In this document: positions 48,369 to 57,388 of the stretch, one piece after another | Position numbering within the stretch: the stretch's first letter is position 1 | Layout of the letters: every line of letters starts with the position of its first letter | Source of the DNA: Nakamurella endophytica | GTDB taxonomy: Bacteria; Actinomycetota; Actinomycetes; Mycobacteriales; Nakamurellaceae | DNA length: 64,000 nucleotides | Direction: 5' to 3' | Assembly (NCBI RefSeq): GCF_014646215.1 | Contig: NZ_BMNA01000002.1 | Span: 746,874 to 810,873, forward strand | Position numbers and translations under genes: made by a program | Notes under the pieces: model-generated | The model's database searches: none | What the model was told of the DNA's origin: nothing | What the model saw: the letters and a program-made list of their open reading frames with translations, nothing else

Positions 48369-48884
48369 TCACAGCGTCCGGCCGAGCTCCATCCGGCTCA
48401 ACAGGTTCCGCGCCTGCTCCGCGGTGCGCGGCTGGCACAGCACGTCGTAGCGGCGGGCCACCACCTGGGACGCCGACGTGAAGTCGCGGCGGCCGCGGGC
48501 CAGCGAGTAGCCCAGGTAGCCCATCACCGCGCCGAAAGCGGCACCGACCGCCACCGACACCAGGATCAGCGGCAGCACGCCGACCTGCACGCCGGCGGAG
48601 AACAGGCCCATGAGCAGGCCCACGAACAGCCCCATCCAGGCGCCGGAGGCGGCCCCGGCGGCGGCGAGCTTGCCTGCGGTCAGCCGGCCGGTCACCCGCT
48701 CCACCAGCTGCAGGTCCGACCCGACGATGGTCACGTCCTGGATCGAGAAGTCGTTGCGGACCAGGTGTTCCACGGCTCCCTGCGCCTGCGCGTAGGTCGG
48801 GTAGGCAGCCACGGCGAACCCGGTCGGAGGCGTCGGCATGGCCGGTCCGCCGGCCGCCGAGCGGAAGCCCAGGGGTGTGGTCAT
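48369..48884 (-). CDS. general stress protein 17M/YflT-like membrane protein
   Basis: A 171-residue protein of the YflT-like family (Rv1234 position). An N-terminal alpha/beta domain (GFAVAAYPTYAQAQGAVEHL, then IVGSDLQLVERVTG) is followed by two Gly/Ala-rich hydrophobic segments (AAAGAASGAWMGLFVGLLMG; LILVSVAVGAAFGAVMGYLG) and a C-terminal strand. Bacillus YflT is induced by heat and general stress; the molecular role is unknown. GAGAGAGG lies about 10 nt before the ATG. An inverted repeat is upstream. Confidence 0.8.
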   Translation of the reverse strand: MTTPLGFRSAAGGPAMPTPPTGFAVAAYPTYAQAQGAVEHLVRNDFSIQDVTIVGSDLQLVERVTGRLTAGKLAAAGAASGAWMGLFVGLLMGLFSAGVQVGVLPLILVSVAVGAAFGAVMGYLGYSLARGRRDFTSASQVVARRYDVLCQPRTAEQARNLLSRMELGRTL

Positions 48885-48931
48885 CTCGGTGTCACCTCTC
48901 TCGGTCGGCCCGAGGCGTTGCCGCTGCTCGG

Positions 48932-48949
48932 GACACCTTCGATGGTGTC
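48932..48949. promoter_or_regulatory. inverted repeat GACACC-N6-GGTGTC upstream of the YflT-like gene
   Basis: Perfect 6-bp arms with 6-nt spacer, 48-65 nt before the gene. It is a candidate operator. Confidence 0.35.
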
Positions 48950-49085
48950 ACGCCGCCGTGTGGAACGGCTGTGGAGGGGATGCGGGCGACGCCGCGGGCG
49001 CCCTGCGCGCGTCCTGCCGGGCTCCGCCCACCGGTGCTGTGCGCCCGCTCGGGCGACCCGCTCCCGCACGTAGGCTGGGCGCGCT

Positions 49086-49111
49086 GGGAACGGGCAGCAG
49101 GGGCGGGCGTC
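49086..49111 (+). promoter_or_regulatory. possible ECF-sigma promoter of mrp
   Basis: GGGAAC-N16-CGTC matches the -35 of sigma-E-type promoters well and the -10 except for the last base. The predicted start would leave a leader of about 60 nt before ATG 49180. A TAGGCT at 49071-49076 is an alternative housekeeping -10. Confidence 0.3.
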
Positions 49112-49179
49112 GACCGCGGTCGAGGGTCCGCGTGGACCATCCGCACCGTCCGGCCTCCCACGGGACCTCGAGAGGACGC

Positions 49180-50328
49180 ATGAGCGCCACCACGACAGAC
49201 CAGGCCGACACCGGCACCGCCGCGTTGCTGGCCGCGCTGGCCACGGTCAAGGACCCGGAGATCCGCCGGCCGATCACCGACCTCGGCATGGTCGAGCACG
49301 CCGCCGTGGTGGACGGCGTGGCACAGGTCACCGTGCTGCTCACCATCGCCGCGTGCCCGCTCCGCGACAAGCTCTCCGTCGACGTCACCGCCGCTGCCCG
49401 CAGCGTGCCCGGGGTGCGTGAGGTGCAGCTGCAGCTCGGCGTGATGACGGACGAGCAGCGAACCGGACTGCGGGAGCGGTTGCAGGGTGGCGCGACCCGG
49501 GAGATCCCCTTCGCCCGGCCCGAGTCGCGGACCAGGGTGTACGCCGTCGCGTCCGGCAAGGGCGGCGTCGGCAAGTCCACGGTGACCGTCAACCTGGCCG
49601 CGGCGCTCGCCGCGCGGGGCCTCGCCGTCGGCCTGATCGACGCCGACATCTACGGCTTCTCCGTGCCCCGCATGCTCGGGGTGACCGGCCGCCCCACCCG
49701 GGTGGGCGACATGATCCTGCCGCCGATCGCGCACGACGTGAAGGTGATCAGCGTCGGGATGTTCGTCGACGGCAACGTGCCGGTGGTGTGGCGCGGGCCG
49801 ATGCTGCACCGCGCGCTGCAGCAGTTCCTCGCCGACGTCTTCTGGGGCGACCTGGACGTCCTGCTGCTCGACCTGCCGCCGGGCACGGGCGACATCGCTA
49901 TCTCGACGGCGCAGCTCATCCCGTCCGCCGAGCTGCTGGTGGTGACGACGCCACAGCAGGCGGCGGCCGAGGTGGCCGAGCGCGCCGGGGCGATCGCCGT
50001 GCAGACCCGGCAACGGATCGCGGGCGTCGTGGAGAACATGTCGCCGATGACGCTGCCCGACGGCACCCGGCTGGACCTGTTCGGCTCCGGTGGCGGCGCC
50101 CGGGTGGCGGCGTCGCTGGGCCGCACCCTCGGGACCGACGTGCCGCTGCTGGGCGAGGTGCCGCTGCAGGTCTCCCTGCGCGAGGCCGGCGACGGCGGTG
50201 CGCCGCTGGTGCTGGCGGAACCGTCGTCCCCGGCGGCGCAGGTGCTGACCTCGGTGGCCGGCCGGCTGGCGGCCCGGACGCGTCCACTGGCCGGGGTGTC
50301 GCTGGGGATCTCGCCGGCCCGCCGGTAG
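49180..50328 (+). CDS. mrp: Mrp/ApbC-type P-loop ATPase (Fe-S cluster carrier)
   Basis: A 382-residue cytosolic iron-sulfur cluster carrier. The N-terminal MIP18/DUF59 domain (about 13-90, VKDPEIRRPITDLGMVE) is fused to the deviant Walker A ATPase (GKGGVGKSTVTVN from residue 127), with LDLPPGTGD as switch region. The canonical CxxC cluster-binding pair of Mrp is not evident in the C-terminal part, where FGSGGG replaces the FG-x-GGG-x region. GAGAGGA lies just before the ATG. It faces tatB convergently, as in mycobacteria (Rv1229c near Rv1224). Confidence 0.93.
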   Translation: MSATTTDQADTGTAALLAALATVKDPEIRRPITDLGMVEHAAVVDGVAQVTVLLTIAACPLRDKLSVDVTAAARSVPGVREVQLQLGVMTDEQRTGLRERLQGGATREIPFARPESRTRVYAVASGKGGVGKSTVTVNLAAALAARGLAVGLIDADIYGFSVPRMLGVTGRPTRVGDMILPPIAHDVKVISVGMFVDGNVPVVWRGPMLHRALQQFLADVFWGDLDVLLLDLPPGTGDIAISTAQLIPSAELLVVTTPQQAAAEVAERAGAIAVQTRQRIAGVVENMSPMTLPDGTRLDLFGSGGGARVAASLGRTLGTDVPLLGEVPLQVSLREAGDGGAPLVLAEPSSPAAQVLTSVAGRLAARTRPLAGVSLGISPARR

Positions 50329-50426
50329 TCCGCGGGTCCGTCGCTGCGCCGAGGACCGGCACCCGGCGTGACCGGGTCGCGGCCCGCGGAGGTGCCCAGC
50401 GGCCGGGTCGGGCGGGGGCGGCGCGG

Positions 50427-51068
50427 TCAGGTCGCGTCGGGGTCGAACGGCGGCGGGGCCTCCGCCGTCGCGACGGCCGACGGGGTGACCGCCCATTCCG
50501 CAGGGCCGCCCGGCGAGACCGGCTTCGTCATGTCCACCGCGCCGCCGGCGTGGCCGTTGCGGTGGTCGTCGAGCGGGTCGACGCCGTCGTCCGGCGCACC
50601 GTAGGTCACCGGCTGCGCCGCGGCGCTCGCCCCGTCGCCACCGACCGCGGGCACGTCGGCCGCGCCGTGCGCCGGCGGGGGCGGGTCGGCCACGCCGGAC
50701 CCGGTGACCGGCGGGTCGAGCAGCGACGAGTCGAACCCCAGCAGGCCGCTGAGCCCTCCGCCGGAGCCGGTGGCACCGTCCTGCCCGAGCAGGCCCTTGC
50801 CGATCAGGTTGCGGGGGTGCAGGTCCCGCAGTTCCCGGAGCTCCTGGATCTCCTTGAGCGACTGCAGGTCCGCGATCTGCCGGCGCAACTCGTCGAGCTC
50901 CGGGCCGATCTCGCTGCGCAGCTGCGCCTGGGCGCCGGCCGCCATGGTGCGGACCTTGCGCAGCGACGAGGTGACCCACTGCACCGCCGTGGGGATGCGC
51001 TCGGGACCGAGCACGAACACGCCGACCAGCACGATGATGATGATCTGCGCCCAGGAGAGACCGAACAC
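50427..51068 (-). CDS. tatB: Sec-independent protein translocase TatB
   Basis: Receptor component of the twin-arginine export system. The 213 residues start MFGLSWAQIIIIVLVGVFVL, the single membrane helix, followed by GPERIPTAVQWV and an amphipathic helix typical of TatB, then a long charged and Pro/Gly-rich tail (about 95-213). GAGGAGG lies 8 nt before GTG 51068. It is the last gene of the sigE-rseA-htrA-tatB group, linking export to envelope stress. tatA and tatC are not in the window. Confidence 0.93.
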   Translation of the reverse strand: MFGLSWAQIIIIVLVGVFVLGPERIPTAVQWVTSSLRKVRTMAAGAQAQLRSEIGPELDELRRQIADLQSLKEIQELRELRDLHPRNLIGKGLLGQDGATGSGGGLSGLLGFDSSLLDPPVTGSGVADPPPPAHGAADVPAVGGDGASAAAQPVTYGAPDDGVDPLDDHRNGHAGGAVDMTKPVSPGGPAEWAVTPSAVATAEAPPPFDPDAT

Positions 51069-51360
51069 CCTGCCGGCCTCCTCGCTGGTGTGTCCCGGTG
51101 CCGGATCCGCCGGCGCGGCCGGGCCGTCCAGGGTCCGGCGTCGGCTGCCAGCCTACCGTCGGCCCCGCGAGGTCCCGGTGCGCCGTGCCCCGGCGCGGGG
51201 ATCGGGTGGGCGGACCAGGTGCCCGTCCCACCACCAGGTTCGGTGCGGACCGGCCCGGGGATCGGCCGGGCCGGTAGGGCCGGGTGGCCGTGCGCGGCCG
51301 GCGCCTCCGGGCGTCCGCCGCAGCGGACTGCCGCCCGCCCGTGCCGGCCCGGCGCCCGGC

Positions 51361-52857
51361 TCACTCGGCCGCGAGGGTCACCTGGACCGTCAGGGTGCGG
51401 CCGGATCGGGTCAGCGTGACCGGCACGGTGCGGCCGACCGGCAGCGACTGCACGGCGACCACCAGGCTGTCCGCGTCGCCCACCGCCCGGTCGCCGATCC
51501 GGGTGATCACGTCGCCCTCCCGGATGCCTGCCTTGGCGGCGGGACCGCCGTCCGCGACGTTCTGCACCTGGGCACCGTCGGTGGTGCCGTCCGTGGCCGA
51601 CCGGGCGTTCACCCCGATCGTCGAGTGCACCACCGTGCCGGTGCGGATGAGCTCCTCGGCGACGGCGCGGGCAGTGTCGATCGGGATGGCGAACCCCAGC
51701 CCGATCGAGCCGCTGCCGTCACCGCCGAGCGTCCGGATGGCGGTGTTGATGCCGACGACGGTCCCCGTCGCGTCGACCAGCGCGCCGCCGGAGTTGCCGG
51801 GGTTCACGGCGGCGTCCGTCTGGACGGCGTCGATCACCGCGTTGGTGTCCGAATCGCCGCCCTGCAGCCGGACCGGCCGGTCGAGCGCGGACACGATCCC
51901 GGTGGTCACCGTCCCGGCCAGGCCCAGCGGCGAGCCGATGGCGATGACCGGATCGCCGACCCGCAACGAGGCCGAGGACCCGAGCTGGGCCACCGTCGCG
52001 CCGGCGACGCGGTCGACCTTGACCACCGCCAGGTCGGTCTCCGGGTCCCGCCCCACCACGGTGGCCGGCACGCGGCTGTGCGCGCCGTCGTTGAACACCA
52101 CGGTCATCACCGCGGCCTTGTCCGTCGCGGCCAGCGAGACGACGTGGTTGTTCGTGACGATGTAGCCCTTGCCGTCGATGACGACGCCGGACCCGGTGTC
52201 GCCGCTGTCCCCGGACCGGATCTCGATCGACACCACCGCCGGGACGACACGGGCCGCGACGGCGGCGATGCTGCCGGGCGCGCGCTCGACCGCGGGTTGC
52301 CCGGTGGCCAGCTGGAACTGCGGGTCGGCGACGGCCGACGGCAACCGGCCGGTGACCCAGCCGCCGATCGCCGCGCCGGCGACGCCGATCACCAGGCACA
52401 GCGTCAGCAGGCCCACCAGCGCCGAGGGGCGCAGGCGCCGTTGGAACAGCGCCTCGCGCAGGCTCCACCGCTCGGCCGGCGGCGGGGGCACCACGACCAC
52501 CGCGGGTTCCTGCTCGGCGGGCGGACCGAGCCGCACCTGTGCGTGCGGGTCGCGCCACGGATCGTCGCCGTCCGACGTGGCGGCGTCCGGTTCGGCACCC
52601 GGATCCGGCGGCCGCTGCAGCCCGGCGTCCTCGGCGCCCTGCGGCGAGAACGCGTCGGCCACCTCCGGTGCGACCACGGGAGGTGGGCTGCCCGCGGCGG
52701 ACGGCGCCGACACCGGGACGGACGGGATCGAGCCCGACGGGCCGCGCGGCCGGCCGAACGCCGCGGCCTGCGCGGGATCCACCGGCGGGCGCCAAAGCGG
52801 GCGGGGCGCCAACCGCGGGGCGTCCCGGTCGCGGCCGGCGGCAGGTGGCGCGCTCAT
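51361..52857 (-). CDS. htrA: HtrA/DegP-like membrane-anchored serine protease with PDZ domain
   Basis: An envelope quality-control protease, 498 residues. A disordered Pro-rich cytosolic part (1-140) and a transmembrane helix (LVGLLTLCLVIGVAGAAIGG, about 144-163) precede the trypsin-like domain with triad H238 (NNHVV), D275 (TDLAVV) and S356 (GNSGGAL), then a C-terminal PDZ domain (about 420-498, GIREGDVITRIGDRAVGD). It is the Rv1223 equivalent, directly downstream of rseA and probably under sigma-E. AGGAG abuts the ATG. Confidence 0.94.
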   Translation of the reverse strand: MSAPPAAGRDRDAPRLAPRPLWRPPVDPAQAAAFGRPRGPSGSIPSVPVSAPSAAGSPPPVVAPEVADAFSPQGAEDAGLQRPPDPGAEPDAATSDGDDPWRDPHAQVRLGPPAEQEPAVVVVPPPPAERWSLREALFQRRLRPSALVGLLTLCLVIGVAGAAIGGWVTGRLPSAVADPQFQLATGQPAVERAPGSIAAVAARVVPAVVSIEIRSGDSGDTGSGVVIDGKGYIVTNNHVVSLAATDKAAVMTVVFNDGAHSRVPATVVGRDPETDLAVVKVDRVAGATVAQLGSSASLRVGDPVIAIGSPLGLAGTVTTGIVSALDRPVRLQGGDSDTNAVIDAVQTDAAVNPGNSGGALVDATGTVVGINTAIRTLGGDGSGSIGLGFAIPIDTARAVAEELIRTGTVVHSTIGVNARSATDGTTDGAQVQNVADGGPAAKAGIREGDVITRIGDRAVGDADSLVVAVQSLPVGRTVPVTLTRSGRTLTVQVTLAAE

Positions 52858-52905
52858 CTCCTGCAGGCTACGACAGACGCTCCGGCAGGCGCCGGGACTC
52901 GGGAC

Positions 52906-52965
52906 GGGCCACAGTGCGGGCCACGGTGCCGGCCACGGTGCCGGCCACGGTGCCGGCCACGGTGC
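52906..52965. repeat. 5 x 12-bp tandem repeat (CGGCCACGGTGC)
   Basis: Five contiguous 12-bp units, differing only at one or two positions, in the rseA-htrA spacer. Confidence 0.9.
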
Positions 52966-53022
52966 GGGCCGGGTGCGATGCCGGCCGGGCCCACGGGGAC
53001 CGCGCGGCGGTCGCGGCGCCGG

Positions 53023-53532
53023 TCACCGGCCCGAGACGATCGGGACACCGATGGGCTGGCGTCCGGGCACACCGCTCGTCTGCACGGTGTCGGGTCCCAT
53101 CCACGGTGTCGGCGCGGGCGGCGGGTCCCCGGCCGAGGCGGCCACCACCGCACCGAAGGCCAGACCGGCCACCAGCGCACCGGCGCCCAGCCGGAACCGG
53201 CGCCCGTGTCCGGCATCGCCCGCCGGCACCGCGGCCGCCGCCGGGCGGGCCAGCCGGCCGGCGGCGTCGACGCCGACCCCGGGCACGGATCGGGTGGCCG
53301 GGACGGCGACCGGGATGGACGCCAGCGACTCGAACAGGCCGCTCGGCATCTGCGGCAACGCGGCCCGGCGCAGGCGCTGTTGCGCGGACGTCTGCTCCGC
53401 GACCTCGGCGGCACAGGACGGGCAGTGCGAGACGTGCGCCGCCGCCCGTTGGAAAGCCGTGAGGCTCAACTCCCCGTCGACGTACGCGACGATGGCGTCG
53501 AGCCCCAGGTGATCCTCGAAGATCCCACTCAC
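53023..53532 (-). CDS. rseA: zinc-finger anti-sigma factor (RseA-like)
   Basis: A 169-residue anti-sigma factor. The ZAS motif HVSHCPSC (about residues 33-40, H-x3-C-x2-C) binds zinc and clamps sigma-E. A Pro/Ala-rich linker leads to a hydrophobic segment ([20 protein letters not shown], about 112-131), a likely single membrane helix. Its GTG start overlaps the sigE stop (GTGA), giving coupled synthesis. Release could involve the Rip1 protease encoded at 31-33 kb, by analogy with mycobacteria. Confidence 0.9.
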   Translation of the reverse strand: MSGIFEDHLGLDAIVAYVDGELSLTAFQRAAAHVSHCPSCAAEVAEQTSAQQRLRRAALPQMPSGLFESLASIPVAVPATRSVPGVGVDAAGRLARPAAAAVPAGDAGHGRRFRLGAGALVAGLAFGAVVAASAGDPPPAPTPWMGPDTVQTSGVPGRQPIGVPIVSGR

Positions 53533-54182
53533 GGCATCACCGCCCGAAGCCCCTTCAACGGCGTGATCCGCGCCCGGACGGGCCGCGGTTCGACCTGACG
53601 CTCCGTCGGCGGTGTCGCGCGCCTGCGCTCCAGGCCGGCGCGCAGCGCCTGGCGGCCGCGGTGGATGCGGGACCGCACCGTTCCGAGCTTGACCCCGAGG
53701 GTCGCGCCGATCTCCTCGTACGACAGGCCCTCCACGTCGCACAGTACGACGGCGGCGCGGAATTCGGGCAGCAGCTCGTCCAGTGCGGCCTGCAGGTCGG
53801 GGTCCAGGTTGGCATCCTGGTAGGCCTGCTCGGGCGTCGGCTCGCTGCCCACGATCCGGTCGGACTCGTCGGGCAGCGCCTCCATCCGGATCCGCTGCCG
53901 GCGGCGGACCGTGTCGAGGAAGACGTTCGTGGTGATGCGGTGCAGCCAGCCCTCGAAGGACCCCGGCTTGAAGCTGGCGAGCGACCGGAAGACGCGGATG
54001 AAGGTCTCCTGGGTGATGTCCTCGGCGTCATGGGTGTTGCCGGACAACCGGTAGGCCAGCCGGTAGACCCGGTCCCCGTGCTCGCGGACGATGTCCTCCC
54101 ACGCGGGCGCCGTCCATTCGGCGGCGACGGTGTGCTCCTCCGGGACACCGGACGGAGCGGGCAGGATGGGCAGCGCACTCAC
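53529..54182 (-). CDS. sigE: RNA polymerase ECF sigma factor SigE
   Basis: A 217-residue extracytoplasmic-function sigma factor. Region 2 is seen as [29 protein letters not shown] (within about 35-66) and region 4 as [20 protein letters not shown] followed by [15 protein letters not shown]. It controls envelope stress genes in mycobacteria. GTG 54182 is the start that fits; a GAGAGAG purine run lies directly before it. A perfect sigma-E-type promoter sits just upstream, indicating autoregulation. It is divergent from an O-methyltransferase gene, as in mycobacteria (Rv1221/Rv1220c). Confidence 0.95.
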   Translation of the reverse strand: MSALPILPAPSGVPEEHTVAAEWTAPAWEDIVREHGDRVYRLAYRLSGNTHDAEDITQETFIRVFRSLASFKPGSFEGWLHRITTNVFLDTVRRRQRIRMEALPDESDRIVGSEPTPEQAYQDANLDPDLQAALDELLPEFRAAVVLCDVEGLSYEEIGATLGVKLGTVRSRIHRGRQALRAGLERRRATPPTERQVEPRPVRARITPLKGLRAVMP

Positions 54183-54519
54183 CTCTCTCGACAGGCCTGG
54201 AACGCGGGACGATCGACGCTTGTTCCGCGGTGGCGCCGGTGCCGGCCGATCCCGCCGCCGGAGCGGCAGGATGCAGGCGGTCCGCGAGGTGGGCGTGGCC
54301 CTCGGTCCACCGGTCCCCCGCAGGGTCCCGGCGCGGTCAGTGTCGCGGCGCCGGGTGTGAGCGGTCTGTGAGTGCGGCGGGACGCGGCTGCGTCCGGGCC
54401 GCGGTCCCGGGGCGGCGGACTGTCGGCCGCGGGTCACGGTGTCGGCGGCGGGCCTGTCGGCCGGCGGTCCCGGCGACCGGTACCGTGCCCGCTGTGCGCG
54501 CCGGCAGAAGGACATCGGG
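54183..54519. other. divergent spacer sigE / O-methyltransferase
   Basis: A 337-base divergent region. It contains the sigE promoter (54201-54226) on the minus strand and, on the plus strand, TACCGT (54481-54486), a fitting -10 element for the O-methyltransferase with a leader of about 26 nt. The middle shows no gene. Confidence 0.55.
54201..54226 (-). promoter_or_regulatory. sigma-E-type autoregulatory promoter of sigE
   Basis: On the minus strand GGAAC (54222-54226), a 17-nt spacer and CGTT (54201-54204) match the consensus of actinobacterial SigE/SigH-type promoters. Transcription would begin near 54194, about 12 nt before GTG 54182. Confidence 0.75.
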
Positions 54520-55143
54520 ATGAGCATGAGCGGGTCGTTCGCCGACTTCTTCGTCCCGGAGACCGAGGTGGTGCTCTCCGCCCGGAGCCGGTCCGCGGAC
54601 CTCGGCGTCGCGCCGGTCAGCACCGGGACGGGAGCCGCACTGACGTTCCTGGCCGCCGTGCTGCAGGCCCGCAGCGTCGTGGAGATCGGTACCGGCACTG
54701 GGGTCAGCGGGTTGCACCTGCTGGCCGGCATGCGCCCGGACGGCGTCCTCACCTCCATCGACATCGAGGGTGAGTACCACCGGGTCGCCCGTGAGCACTT
54801 CGCGCAGGCCGGTGTCGCCCCCGGCCGCGCCCGGCTGATCAACGGGCGCGCGCTGGACGTGCTGCCCCGGCTCACCGACGGCGCCTACGACCTGGTGCTC
54901 ATCGACGGCGACCGCGCCGAGTACCCCGACCACGTCCCGCAGGCCGTCCGGCTGCTGCGGTCCGGCGGCGTGCTGGCGGTCGCCGGTGCACTGCACGGTG
55001 ACAAGGTTGCCGATCCGACGCAGCGGGACGCGGCCACGGTCGCCGTCCGCGAGGCGGTGCGCGCCGTCCGGGACGACGAGAGCCTGGTGACCGTCCTGCT
55101 GCCGATCGGCGACGGGCTGCTCGCGGCCGTCAAGCGCGGGTGA
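54520..55143 (+). CDS. class I SAM-dependent O-methyltransferase
   Basis: A 207-residue O-methyltransferase of the CCoAOMT-like family (Rv1220c position). The SAM-binding site is [20 protein letters not shown] (about residues 50-69), followed by [17 protein letters not shown] and [15 protein letters not shown] with the metal-binding Asp. Substrate unknown. ATG 54520 has AAGGA at 7 nt; ATG 54526 is a possible alternative. Its stop overlaps the next gene (GTGA). Confidence 0.92.
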   Translation: MSMSGSFADFFVPETEVVLSARSRSADLGVAPVSTGTGAALTFLAAVLQARSVVEIGTGTGVSGLHLLAGMRPDGVLTSIDIEGEYHRVAREHFAQAGVAPGRARLINGRALDVLPRLTDGAYDLVLIDGDRAEYPDHVPQAVRLLRSGGVLAVAGALHGDKVADPTQRDAATVAVREAVRAVRDDESLVTVLLPIGDGLLAAVKRG

Positions 55144-56012
55144 CCGCGGTCCGTCGCACGGGCTGGCGGGTCGGGCTGCTGGCTGCGGCCCTGGCGGTGG
55201 CACCGGCCGTGGTGGGGTGCTCGAGTGGCGACGCCGCCGTCGTCTCGACCACCGTGACGACGACCGTGTCCACGCCGTCGTCCGGCACGGCCTCGACCAC
55301 CGAGCCGGCCGCCGGAGGTTCTCGGTCCTCGGTCGCCGTGCCGCCGTTGACCGGTACCGACAGGACCTCGGCAGGGACGCCGGCACCGTCCGCCCCCCGG
55401 ACGCCCACCGCGGCGGCCGGCGGCTCGGCCGCACCCGGGTCGACGACCGCGAGGGCCGATACCGCCACGACCACGCCGTCCCGGCCCAGCCCGCCGGGGA
55501 CGCGCACCGCCGCGCCGGGCACGTCGACGGCTCGGCCGACGGCGACGCTGGTGGTGCTGCCCGCGGACCAGCCGGACGTCCCCGGGCCGGACGACGGGCC
55601 CGCCTGCTCGGTCGACCCGCAGTACTCCGACGAGGCACCGACCGGGCTGCGGCCGGCGGTGCAGGCGGCCTGGCGGTCCGCCCGCTCGCAGGCGGCCCGG
55701 CAGCGGATCACCCTGTGCCTGAACGACGGGAAGCGCAGCCGCGCACAGCAACTCGCGCTGTTCGACGACTACGTCCGCCAGTACGGCAGCGAGGAGATCG
55801 CCCGGCAGTACGTGCTGCCACCCGGCAAGTCCGCGCACGTGTCGGGCTACGCCGTCGACGTGCAGCCCGCGTCGGCTTACCGCTGGCTGCAGGCCACGAC
55901 CGGCCGGCTCGGCTGGTGCCGCATCTACGACAACGAGCCGTGGCACTTCGAGTACGCGGCCCGGTACCGCAGCACCGGCTGCCCGCCGCGGCTGCCCGAG
56001 CCGGAGGGCTGA
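55140..56012 (+). CDS. VanY-type D,D-carboxypeptidase lipoprotein
   Basis: A 290-residue exported M15B peptidase. Signal peptide with lipobox VVGC (Cys about 27), a Ser/Thr/Pro-rich linker (about 35-150), then the LAS domain: CLNDGKRSRAQQLALFDDYV, the zinc motif SAHVSGYAVDVQ (HxxxxxxD) and the second histidine in NEPWHFEYA. It should trim D-Ala from peptidoglycan stems. Four cysteines (ACSVDP, LCLND, WCRIYD, GCPPRL) may form disulfides. Coupled to the O-methyltransferase by a GTGA overlap. Confidence 0.88.
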   Translation: MTAVRRTGWRVGLLAAALAVAPAVVGCSSGDAAVVSTTVTTTVSTPSSGTASTTEPAAGGSRSSVAVPPLTGTDRTSAGTPAPSAPRTPTAAAGGSAAPGSTTARADTATTTPSRPSPPGTRTAAPGTSTARPTATLVVLPADQPDVPGPDDGPACSVDPQYSDEAPTGLRPAVQAAWRSARSQAARQRITLCLNDGKRSRAQQLALFDDYVRQYGSEEIARQYVLPPGKSAHVSGYAVDVQPASAYRWLQATTGRLGWCRIYDNEPWHFEYAARYRSTGCPPRLPEPEG

Positions 56013-56029
56013 GCGGGCCTTACGCCCGT

Positions 56030-56049
56030 ACCGGGACCGACGGCCCGGT
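56030..56049. terminator. short hairpin between convergent VanY-like gene and glgC
   Basis: ACCGGG-N8-CCCGGT, 6-bp stem, no T-tract. Confidence 0.35.
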
Positions 56050-56071
56050 GTGGGCGCGGTGTCGGAGCCGG

Positions 56072-57298
56072 TCAGCGACCGTTGACCGTGATGCCCTTGC
56101 CGATCACGGTGATCCCCGCCGGGGTCACGGTGTACTGGGCGCGGTCCGCCTCGAGGTCGATGCCGACCATCGCCCCGTCGGGCACGACGACGTTCTTGTC
56201 GAGGATCGCGTTGCGGACGATGGCGTTCCGACCGACCCGGACACCCGGCATCAGCACGGACCCCTCCACCGAGCTGCCCAGTTGCACCCGGACGTTGTCC
56301 GACACCACGGACCGCCGGACGGTGGCGCCGGCGATGATCGTCCCCGGCCCGATCATCGAGTCCAGCGCCATGCCGTTCTCGACGAACTTGGCCGGGGGCA
56401 GCGTCGGCGGCAACGAGATGATCGGCCAGTGCGAGTTGTACAGGTTGAAGATCGGGTGGATCGACACCAGGTCCATGTGTGCGTCGTGGTAGGCGTCGAG
56501 CGTGCCCACGTCGCGCCAGTAGCCCGCGTCGCGCTCCGTCGCCCCCGGCACCTGGTTGCGGTTGAAGTCGTAGACGTTCGCCGTCCCGCGGTCGACGAAG
56601 TACGGGATGATGTTGCCGCCCATGTCGTGCATGGAGTTCTCGTCCGCGGCGTCGGCCTTCAGGGCGTCGATCAGGGCCTTGGTGGTGAACACGTAGTTGC
56701 CCATCGAGGCGTAGGCGACGTCCGGGTCGTCCGGCACCGCCGGCGGATCGGCCGGCTTCTCCAGGAACCGGCTGATCCTGAGCCCGTCGTCGCCGGTCTC
56801 GATCACCCCGAACGCCGTCGCCTCGTGCCGCGGCACCCGGATGCCGGCGACCGAGGCCTCCGCGCCGGATGCGATGTGGTCGGACACCATCTGCGAGATG
56901 TCCATCCGGTAGATGTGGTCGGCGCCGAACACGACCAGGTAGTCGGGATTGTCGTCGTAGACCAGGTTCAGCGACTGCAGGATGGCGTCGGCGCTGCCGG
57001 TGTACCAGCGCGGGCCGAGCCGCTGCTGGGCCGGGACCGGCGTCACGAAGTTGCCGAGCATCTGGCTCATCCGCCAGGTCGTGGTGATGTGCCGGTCGAG
57101 CGAGTGGGACTTGTACTGGGTCAGCACGCAGATCCGCAGGTACCCGGAGTTGACGAGGTTCGACAGCACGAAGTCGATCAGCCGGAAATTGCCGCCGAAG
57201 GGCACCGCGGGCTTCGCCCGGTCGGCCGTCAACGGCCACAGCCGTTTCCCCTCGCCGCCGGCCAGAACGATCCCGAGCACCCTGGGCTTGACGACCAT
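56072..57298 (-). CDS. glgC: glucose-1-phosphate adenylyltransferase
   Basis: Makes ADP-glucose from glucose-1-phosphate and ATP, the first committed step of glycogen/maltosyl-phosphate synthesis. The 408 residues have the nucleotidyltransferase signature [20 protein letters not shown] (residues about 9-28), the catalytic [10 protein letters not shown] region, [11 protein letters not shown], and a C-terminal left-handed beta-helix (repeats such as [20 protein letters not shown]). ATG 57298 is favoured over GTG 57307 because TAGTGT ends 7 nt before it (leaderless). It is divergent from glgA. Confidence 0.96.
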   Translation of the reverse strand: MVVKPRVLGIVLAGGEGKRLWPLTADRAKPAVPFGGNFRLIDFVLSNLVNSGYLRICVLTQYKSHSLDRHITTTWRMSQMLGNFVTPVPAQQRLGPRWYTGSADAILQSLNLVYDDNPDYLVVFGADHIYRMDISQMVSDHIASGAEASVAGIRVPRHEATAFGVIETGDDGLRISRFLEKPADPPAVPDDPDVAYASMGNYVFTTKALIDALKADAADENSMHDMGGNIIPYFVDRGTANVYDFNRNQVPGATERDAGYWRDVGTLDAYHDAHMDLVSIHPIFNLYNSHWPIISLPPTLPPAKFVENGMALDSMIGPGTIIAGATVRRSVVSDNVRVQLGSSVEGSVLMPGVRVGRNAIVRNAILDKNVVVPDGAMVGIDLEADRAQYTVTPAGITVIGKGITVNGR

Positions 57299-57305
57299 GA
57301 ACCGC

Positions 57306-57311
57306 ACACTA
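57306..57311 (-). promoter_or_regulatory. -10 element of glgC (leaderless)
   Basis: TAGTGT on the minus strand, ending 7 nt before ATG 57298. Confidence 0.55.
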
Positions 57312-57375
57312 TCCCCCGGTCAGCACGGCCGCGCGGCGGGGAACCGCTCGCCGCGCAGCGCCTCTGGGGCGCCGT

Positions 57376-57381
57376 TAAGGT
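57376..57381 (+). promoter_or_regulatory. -10 element of glgA (leaderless)
   Basis: TAAGGT, ending 7 nt before GTG 57389. It lies 65 bp from the glgC -10 element on the other strand. Confidence 0.55.
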
Positions 57382-57388
57382 GACCGCT

